Source: Haliclona indistincta
Taxonomy: Eukaryota > Porifera > Demospongiae > Haplosclerida > Chalinidae
Assembly (NCBI GenBank): GCA_964017065.1
Contig: OZ024784.1
Coordinates: forward strand, 6,491,152 to 6,555,151
Direction: 5' to 3'
DNA: 64,000 nt
Part shown: positions 56,501 to 64,000 of the stretch, in pieces
Layout of the letters: each line of letters starts with the position of its first letter
Numbering within the stretch: position 1 is the first letter of the stretch
Notes under the pieces: generated by a model
Told to the model about the DNA's origin: nothing
The model's input: only the letters and a program-made list of their open reading frames with translations
The model's database searches: none
Position numbers and translations under genes: made by a program

Positions 56501-58459
56501 ATAATGTATATGTTACGGACTGTTGGCCCGTTTTAAAGCTGGCCGGCTGGCCCGTTTTAAAGCCGGCTAGTCCGTTTTAAAGCTGGCCAGCAATTTATCT
56601 GCGCGATATACGCAGTAGAGTATCTGCGCGATATAGCCACATGTTGTCGATGAAGCTGTGTGAGTACTGTTAGATCATTACACGGAGCTTAGACTAGTAT
56701 AGAGTTCTCACTACTAGCGACAATCTGTGATAATGTGGAAGATTCGTTCAACTCGTTCTTTACCAAACGCTTTCTTCCTGGCGCCAAACTAGCTGGGGAA
56801 ACAAGCGGAGTCATTCGTGCTGGAAAGAATTATTCGTGTACTAATCTTTTGTACCAAACATTTTTCTTCCACTGCAGGTGATGACTCTAGCACTAATGAG
56901 GACGAATCTCAACATTTTTCGATCAACTTCACAAGCACTGTAGTCTTTAAACTCACTGTACCTAGTAGCATGCATCATACGATAACAATTAACATGAAGT
57001 TGACAAAGAAAGCGCGGTGGTGCACTATTATTGGCTGTGAAAAGATGTACACGTAGGTCTGTTAATAGTAAGCATTCAGAGCATAGATGTGCCAGAGAGC
57101 CTATGGAACTAGAATCAGTAGAATGTCACTTCTGTAAGAATAAGTACTTTAATAATGTACAGCATTCAAACTGGAATACAAAACTCCCTGCATGGATACA
57201 CCATTCACAGGGAATACGTAATACATCAGAGATATACGCACAATTTGCTTATGTATCATGCCGCGGTTTTAAAATGGGCTGACGCGCTAATGTCGTTTTA
57301 AATCCAGCCAGCCGGATTTAAACGGGCCAGCCCATTTCAAAGCCGGTGGCCCGTTTTAAAACGGTCCGGGTTGCAAAATGGTCCGTAACATATACATTAT
57401 TTTACAATGTGAAGACACCAATCTCTTGAGCGTGATATTACTCATACAATGGGTCCCATTGCCACTAACGTGAGCACTTAATGTCACACACAGGATGCAA
57501 TAATGAATGTTAGCAAAATAATGACTTTATGGCACTTGGGTCGTTTGTGTTCTTGTGCCATAAGCACTCCTCCTACTATTAAGTGAATATTTTTATTATT
57601 GTATCCCTTAGGTAAATCACTTTACAAGTATATTGCGGCTATTCTGATACCCGCAGTCATCAGCTCAGTATTTGTTGGTTTACTATTGGCAGCTATTATG
57701 GGCACGAACACCACACCCAGTACATCATCTCTTGTCACTGCATATCGTGCACAGCCTGTTCCACTGCTTCTTGGTATCTATGACAATTCACAACATTCCT
57801 CGTTCACGGTTTCTTCAAACATCCCTTCTGGTACTCTCACTTCCGCCGCCATCTGGATTCTGGAGTCCATTGAGCCTATCGAGAACATATACAATGACAC
57901 TGTTGAGTTTCAAAACTTACGAAACCTTTTGTTGTATGCCCTCACTGGTTCTACTTTCAACTTAACGGTATTGTCTCATGGTCCTGCTGGTGCGAACGCC
58001 AAATTTGAGTTCAGAAACAAAGTCACTAATGAGCTTCTACATAATTGGACAGTATACCCATCCAATATAAGTCAGAAATTCAGCTATACTACTGTAAATC
58101 CAGGATTCATTGAGATTCAACCAACGAACAATGGATTGAATGGAACCCTCACTCAAAACTTCATCATCAATGAACTAAATGTTTCCTCTTTGGAGCAGTC
58201 TCATTATCAATGTACTCTGAACTCTACTAGCAGATCCTGTAACCTTACAACTATCTACTCCACTAATAATCTGATAGCATCAGTAACTCTCGAGAGTGAT
58301 AGTAACAACTACCCTACCTTCAATACAACCCTGTTAGGAGAAACAACACATGTCTTATCAAGTTGGGGAACACCTTTATTTGGTGTATTAACTGGTATCT
58401 GTGTTTTGTTCACAATTGTTTTAATATTTCTTTGTTTTTATCATTGCCGTAGACAATAA
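53517..58459 (+). CDS. Two-pass membrane protein with glycosylated ectodomain, paralogue P3
   Basis: Exons 53517-53565, 53706-53960, 54010-54054 and 57612-58459 join in frame across phase-1 junctions to 398 residues. The cytoplasmic N-terminus (~117 residues) starts MATLDHTSASGSDIYLDGAT and is Pro-rich (KPIPVSDPSG; WRPPPPTPSS). TM1 is IAAILIPAVISSVFVGLLLA. An ectodomain of about 225 residues with many N-glycosylation sites and the family signature INELNVSSLEQSHYQCTLNS followed by SC comes next, then TM2 (LFGVLTGICVLFTIVLIFLC) and a tail of only YHCRRQ. The 3.56-kb last intron contains a foldback element and a TGTTACG element, so linkage of the last exon to the first three rests on matching phase and on the same exon plan as P2. 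Confidence 0.72.
54235..54855. mobile_element. 621-base foldback element in P3 intron
   Basis: The ends tatagaccattttaggcgct and the complement of agcgactgaaatggtctata start long imperfect arms. Inner pairs include cggtattgtgctgc / gcagcacaataccg and the caagcgatagaatatacattgc region. The centre encodes nothing recognisable. Confidence 0.85.
54856..56520. other. Unassigned intron sequence of P3
   Basis: I find no exon consistent with the P-family plan and no element with convincing ends. A local hairpin (ccttataaggaagg region, 55298-55335) is present. The sequence may include older decayed repeats. Confidence 0.4.
56521..57390. mobile_element. TGTTACG-type inverted-repeat element, copy 2
   Basis: It starts TGTTACGGAC and ends GTCCGTAACA with TATA at both flanks, the same terminus and flank as 25262-25923. 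Subterminal arrays of cccgttttaaagcyggc occur at both ends in inverted orientation, whereas copy 1 has ttcgaagccgg arrays. No transposase frame is convincing. Confidence 0.85.
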
Positions 58460-59849
58460 GTACAGCTGCTATATTAACTATAGTTATTTTTTATTGCACC
58501 AATTATTTTATTATACTGTCATATTTATTCACTGTATTGGTATTTTTATTATCATTGTGTGAATACTGAATTGTGCTATGATCCCCAACACATAAAACAT
58601 TTCCTGTACATTGCTAAGCAAGGACATGCATGATTGGCGAAATGCTAAGGAATAAGGACATACTATCTAGCAGGAGCGCCTTTTATGCGCTCCTGTATCT
58701 AGGAGTTCAGTTAAAATAGACTATGGATTTGTTATCATAACAGAGGCTTGGTTAATATAGAGTAACCCGGGGCTATTTCGTGACGTTTTGGCGTTAGAGC
58801 GTTCGTTCGACTTTACTTGACTGCTAACTCTTTTCGCGTACCCAGGATCCAAATTTTACTTGCACCTACAGAATTAGCAGTCTTATTCGAACTGCTCACA
58901 TATAAATTTATGCTGATACAGTGTAAGAATATTGGACAGCAAGCCGTTTTTTCACTCGACCGTCTTGGGGCTATTTCGACACCACCGGGGCTATTTCGAG
59001 ACGGATTGCATCATGGATAAAGCTGTAAGTGCACGCATGCATGATGCAGATCACTAGTACTGTTGATTGTTATACTCTTAATTCTGCCTCGCAGATATCA
59101 GAATGCTGTTGTTATATTGGCTGGACGGTGGAACCCGGTTGAAGCCAGCACCACATTCGCCGGCACCACATTCACTAGAAACCACAGGAATTTACATATT
59201 GTACATAGAGTTGTAATAATCACATACATGAATAGTGCGCACCTGTAACTACAATACGCGTCGAAAATACGCTTTGAGAACCAGAAGACCAACTGCCAAC
59301 CTGACCAGCGACGCTCACTGTAAGTCATTACTACTTACAGCACCTATACTATTGTTATATAAACCAACTGCTGTGTTATAGCACACTAGACTCAGTAGAG
59401 CTCTGAGGCTAGCTCAACAACAAAAATAAGTGATAACAGGAGCCAGGAAAAGTAAATAAATCATAAATGAATAAAGATACCATCACAGTAATGATTTGCC
59501 AAAGTGAGTAACCAAGTATATCTACCATGTAGCTGGATCAAGATCCTATTCTTGTAGAGCAACAAATTAATTATGGTTACCAGGTTGTTCATAAATGTCA
59601 TGACACTATGTTGGGCTTAGTAAGTCAACACTCATCGCTGCATTTCAATCTTTGAATTTTGGTCAACTGGTAATATACCGGCTAACAGGTCAAAAAATTG
59701 TGATGGCTATATATATACTGCTATTTTCTAATATCAGTAGTCGAATTTTTGTAGAACACTAGTCTGTGGTACAATATTACTTTTACGTACATTTAACACA
59801 ATTTGAATTTCTGCTGGCTAACTATAACTACCAAAAAGTTTGACCTTTG
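58460..59849. other. Gene-free stretch before the satellite
   Basis: It contains a short hairpin caggagcgccttttatgcgc followed by tcctg (58670-58695) and three ggggctatttcg motifs (58782, 58967, 58988) that hint at a small repeat element. No supported gene. Confidence 0.45.
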
Positions 59850-61815
59850 TTGCATCTAGTTGTAGAAAAGTGTCTTAGCTTCACAATGGTACAGTTGATT
59901 TGTCACTAGCTAGTTCACAGGCCCGCACAAATTCAGATAGTACTTTTAATTCTTATTTATGAATCTCATTAACACATTTTGAATTTGTGCTGGCTATCTA
60001 CAATCTCCAAGAGTTTAATCTTTATTTCATCTTGTAGAACAGTGTCTTAGCTTCACTATGGTACAATTGGTTTGTCACTAGCTAGTTCACAGGCCCAGCA
60101 CAAATTCAGATAGCACTTTTAATTGTTATTTATGAATCTCATTAACACATTTTGAATTTGTGCTAGCTATGTAAAACATCTAGGCTTTTGTACTTTATTG
60201 CATCTTGTAGAACAGTGTCTTAGCTTCACCATGGTACAATTGGTTTGTCACTAGCTAGTTCACAGGCCCAGCACAAATTCAGATAGTACTTTTAATTGTT
60301 ATTTATGAATCTCATTAACACATTTTGAATTTGTGCTGGCTATCTACGATCTCCAAGAGTTTAATCTTTATTGCATCTTGTAGAACAGTGTCTTAGCTTC
60401 ACCATGGTACAATTGGTTTGTCACTAGCTAGTTCACAGCCCCAGCACAAATTCAGATAGTACTTTTAACTGTTATTTATGAATCTCATTAACACATTTTG
60501 AATTTGTGCTGGCTATGTACAACAGCCAGGCTTTTTTACTGTATTGAATCTTGTAGAACAGTGTCTTAGCTTCACCATGGTACAATTGGTTTGTCACTAG
60601 CTAGTTCACAGGCCCAGCACAAATTCAGATAGTACTTTTAACTGTTATTTATGAATCTCATTAACACATTTTGAATTTGTGCTGGCTATGTACAACAGCC
60701 AGGCTTTTGTACTGTATTGCATCTTGTAGAACAGTGTCTTAGCTTCACCATGGTACAATTGGTTTGTCACTAGCTAGTTCACAGGCCCAGCACAAATTCA
60801 GATAGTACTTTTAACTGTTATTTATGAATCTCATTAACACATTTTGAATTTGTGCTGGCTATCTACGAACTCCAAGAGTTTAATCTTTATTGCATCTTGT
60901 AGAACAGTGTCTTAGCTTCACCATGGTACAATTGGTTTGTCACTAGCTAGTTCACAGGCCCAGCACAAATTCAGACAGTACTTTTAATTGTTATTTATGA
61001 ATCTCATTAACACATTTTGAATTTGTGCTGGCTATGTACAACAGCCAGGCTTTTGTACTGTATTGCATCTTGTAGAACAGTGTCTTAGCTTCACCATGGT
61101 ACAATTGGTTTGTCACTAGCTAGTTCACAGGCCCAGCACAAATTCAGACAGTACTTTTAACTGTTATTTATGAATCTCATTAACACATTTTGAATTTGTG
61201 CTGGCTATCTACGAACTCCAAGAGTTTAATCTTTATTGCATCTTGTAGAACAGTGTCTTAGCTTCACCGTGGTACAATTGGTTTGTCACTAGCTAGTTTA
61301 CAGGCCCAGCACAAATTCAGATAGTACTTTTAACTGTTATTTATGAATCTCATTAACACATTTTGAATTTGTGCTGGCTATGTACAACAGCCAGGCTTTT
61401 GTACTGTATTGCATCTTGTAGAACAGTGTCTTAGCTTCACCATGGTACAATTGGTTTGTCACTAGCTAGTTCACAGGCCCAGCACAAATTCAGATAGTAC
61501 TTTTAACTGTTATTTATGAATCTCATTAACACATTTTGAATTTGTGCTGGCTATGTACAACAGCCAGGCTTTTGTACTGTATTGCATCTTGTAGAACAAT
61601 GTCTTAGCTTCACCATGGTACAATTGGTTTGTCACTAGCTAGTTCACAGGCCCAGCACAAATTCAGATAGTACTTTTAACTGTTATTTATGAATTTCATT
61701 AACACATTTTGAATTTGTGCTGGCTATCTACGAACTCCAAGAGTTTAATCTTTATTGCATCATGTAGAACAGTGTCTTAGAATCATCATGGTAGAATTGG
61801 TTTGTCACTAGCTTT
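59850..61815. repeat. ~172-base satellite array, about 11-12 monomers
   Basis: The landmark gaacagtgtcttagcttcac recurs at intervals of about 172 bases (for example near 60041, 60211, 60384, 60556, 60727, 60901, 61077, 61249, 61421, 61593). Two monomer types differ in one block: A has tctacgaactccaagagttt and B has tgtacaacagccaggctttt. Their order is A A B A B B A B A B B A. Every monomer also holds an inverted pair, gaatttgtgctggc and cagcacaaattc. Outer monomers are more diverged than inner ones, as expected for an array homogenised from its centre. No coding potential. Confidence 0.95.
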
Positions 61816-61959
61816 AACCTGAGTATTTAATTATTAGTGAGTGCATAGCAGAACTACATGTAGTCGACAGTATTGACAGAGGAAATGTAAGTGAAGTCCA
61901 TTCTGTATAAATTATAGCTGATTTTAAATACAACAAGCAACATTCTTTGTTCCAATTTT

Positions 61960-62439
61960 CTTACCTTGTTTAAAAGCCAGAGGATATGATGGTGTTGCAC
62001 AATTTGAATGCATTCTATTTCCAGTGCACTGTCCACAACACTGGGTGCTAGAGCATGTCTTTTACATGTACACTACAAGTAGTATTATTATGTACTTAAT
62101 TTACATAAAGGCTGCTCTAGCAAGAAAGAAAATTTTGTCTGATTAAATGATCATCATGGTGATGGTGAAACTCCTATTGCTGACAATATATACTGGATAT
62201 GGTATAATTATCCATTTCGAATTATTATGCATGCTTGAGTTGTATGCCATATGAAATATTCTAAAGGTCTTATCTTGCTCGAAGATGACTCTTAACAGAA
62301 GACATTGGAGAGTTTTGGACATAGTCAGTTTACAATAAATGATTATGCAATTAAATGTTATTTTCATGAACCTTTGCCTTCAGATCACTTAGTACCAAAA
62401 CAAACGAACGCCTACGATTGTGGTGTTTTTGTTTGTTTG
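61960..62439 (+). CDS. Ulp1/SENP-type (C48) cysteine protease fragment
   Basis: Two exon-like pieces carry the family's catalytic landmarks. Around 61968-62070 one frame gives GYDGVAQFECILFPVHCPQHWVLEHVFYM, with the HW that holds the catalytic His. The exon 62299-62439, between a good acceptor (cttaacag) and donor (gtaagc), gives 47 residues ending LVPKQTNAYDCGVFVCL, with the conserved Gln and the catalytic Cys of DCG. The Asp expected between them is not placed, and the join between the two pieces was not resolved. Such domains occur in SUMO proteases and also in transposons that carry Ulp1 genes, so a mobile origin is possible beside this satellite. It may be a broken gene. Confidence 0.65.
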
Positions 62440-63005
62440 GTAAGCATCTGCCTCTGTATTATAGCAAACTACCTTTGTATAATCATCACTACACCGGCAG
62501 CAAATATATACTCAAGGACTGGACACTATCATACACACAGGTAAATGTAAATAATTATTGTTACTGATGTTGAATAGTTACTTTCATCACAAAAACTTAA
62601 TAAGGATGGAGATAGCCTACACAATAATGAAAAGGAATGAGAGAGATAGCATGGTAAAGCCATTGATGCTAGCTAGCAGCATGCCGCATCATCACATGCT
62701 ATAATTGTTGCACTGATGCACGTCACTGCATGCATGCAGGACTTGACTGCTGATGATGCAAGTGAAGATATTTCTAATTGAACAACCTTCAGAAAGGTAT
62801 CCAATAGGTATTCCATCAGTGAAGCATCTGTTTGTACAAGATATCTGTAGAGTCAATTAAAAGTGAAAATGAGTTTCAAGTTAACTTGTATCACATAAGG
62901 TGAGTTTAGACTACATGTAGACTGTAAAGACAACATAATGTGAAATGCAGTCATCAGCTGGAGGTACATAAATATATCACTATTATAAACACTCTTGTTC
63001 ATTAG

Positions 63006-63530
63006 TGTTCATTCATTACAAGATGAAGATGAAGATAGTGATATCTATGAAGATGATGAGGATATTAAAGAGTTGGAAAAACTATTACCAGTATGCACTA
63101 AAATTATTATGTGCATATTTATTGATTGCTTGCATTATTCAGATTAAGACACGCTTCCTGATGATGTCTTAGTTCCACAATTTAGTGGAAATGCAGATTT
63201 TGTTGATATAGACAATTTGTTTGCAGCAAGGGAGTCAAAGAGAAATATGTGGATTGGAGGCTTTCCTAGATTCAGTGGAACGGCCACCTGATGAGTTAGT
63301 TATTTTAAGTTAGTTATTTATTTTAACATAAATAACTATGATTTCCTGCACAGAAAATCTTTATTCACACGTGAATACATCAGGAAAGTCTTGAAGAATG
63401 CAGAGGTATAGTATATAGCATTATACAATCATAATTATGAATCATGGTTTTCTTCTAGCCTACTTTTAGAATGGCATTTACGGGTGATTATGTGACCATC
63501 TTCAACTCTAGTAGTACTACAAGGTGCCAC
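63006..63530 (+). pseudogene. Possible downstream exons of the Ulp1-like gene or a degenerate gene
   Basis: 63006-63090 (after ttag, before gtatgc) encodes an acidic strip (SLQDEDEDSDIYEDDEDIKE then LEKLLP). 63149-63290 is open (DTLPDDVLVPQFSGNADFVD then IDNLFAARESKRN) but starts right after an in-frame stop. 63355-63406 and 63459-63522 are short exon-like pieces (KSLFTREYIRKVLKNAE; PTFRMAFTGDYVTIFNSSST) with splice sites. I could not join them into one frame. Confidence 0.35.
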
Positions 63531-63680
63531 TAACTATTAAATAAATATTATTATTATTATTTTACAGTACATACAGAAGTGCAGTAGTAATGCATGGCTG
63601 TTTGAGAAGATGACAGAGACAGTATAGCAGTACTGATGGAATACCAATAAGAACCACTGGTATCCTATAAGTGATATAAA

Positions 63681-63950
63681 TTAGTTAGTAAATGTAGGAG
63701 GAACATAGCCACTACACCTGCAGCAAGGGCAAATGAAGTGAAAAGAGCGAGGGTTAGTCGGAGAAAAATTGTTTAAAAAGTGTCTCCACATAATATTATG
63801 GTCTTTAATCTTGGTTTTAATCGTGTGGAGAGATAGACTTAGATCAATTGGAGGAAGAGAATTCCAAAGACGAGCAGTCCTCTTGAAGTACGAATGTTGA
63901 GTAATGATTGAGCTGGACGACTGATGCACTAGTTTCATAGATTTTCCTGA
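63681..63950 (-). mobile_element. LINE 3' remnant on the minus strand
   Basis: The reverse-strand frame includes SYFKRTARLWNSLPPIDLSL followed by SLHTIKTKIKDH, the C-terminal signature that follows reverse transcriptase in many LINEs, and ends in a Cys/His-containing tail (CPCCRCSGYVPP). The element continues beyond the window edge or is truncated there. It differs from the + strand remnant at 51466-52175, so a separate family or copy. Confidence 0.78.
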
Positions 63951-64000
63951 TCTAGTGTTAGAGGAAGAGAATGCGATGTAGTTCCTGACGGGGAAACTTG

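Noticed and set aside
56817..57282. Two plus-strand frames inside the 56521-57390 element
   Set aside because: They are short, overlap in different frames, lie inside an inverted-repeat element and show no DDE or zinc-finger pattern I can defend.
59850..61815. CRISPR-like array (regular repeats)
   Set aside because: Whole monomers of about 172 bases are near-identical, with no short-repeat/unique-spacer structure and no cas genes, in a eukaryotic sequence.

Overview
The window reads as metazoan nuclear DNA. Genes are split by short GT-AG introns (often 40-100 bases), the DNA is AT-rich, and animal genes can be recognised: an SLC35F6-type transporter, the planar-polarity/ciliary protein WDPCP, the lipase ABHD16A and a VPS13 N-terminus. 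Gene compactness, many small inverted-repeat transposons and large lineage-specific extracellular proteins make a demosponge my best guess, but that is inference; no species can be named from the sequence alone. I saw no tRNA, rRNA or CRISPR array.

Region 1 (1-33.4 kb) is a tandem array of a giant gene, here G1, G2 and G3. Each has a 36-codon signal-peptide exon, a roughly 2-kb intron, and one uninterrupted ~6.8-kb exon encoding about 2,245-2,281 residues of a secreted, GPI-anchor-like, glycosylated multidomain protein. G1 lacks its first exon because the window starts inside its intron. Between G1/G2 and G2/G3, on the opposite strand, lie two copies (V1, V2) of a truncated VPS13 N-terminal fragment. 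Each runs head-to-head with the next giant gene and tail-to-tail into a 33-base minisatellite behind the previous one. The duplicated unit is therefore giant gene plus VPS13 fragment. The three giant copies are near-identical but mosaic, which points to recombination or gene conversion. Several small transposons can be delimited exactly because another copy of the unit preserves the empty site.

Region 2 (33.6-47.5 kb) is gene-dense and all on the + strand: two small single-pass membrane proteins with cytoplasmic PPxY motifs, then SLC35F6-like, WDPCP and ABHD16A-like. The last three are separated by under 200 bases. A large ABHD16A intron holds a hAT-like element nested in the end of a long foldback element.

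Region 3 (47.8-58.5 kb) holds three divergent paralogues of a two-membrane-pass protein family with a glycosylated ectodomain that I do not recognise, interspersed with foldback/MITE elements and a decayed LINE tail.

Region 4 (58.5-64 kb) is repeat-rich: an approximately 172-base satellite with two monomer types in an apparent five-monomer higher-order pattern, a Ulp1-type (C48) cysteine protease fragment beside it, and a second LINE tail on the minus strand.

The giant GPI-type array and the two-pass family are the strongest candidates for undescribed surface-protein systems. Any role in adhesion or recognition is conjecture.
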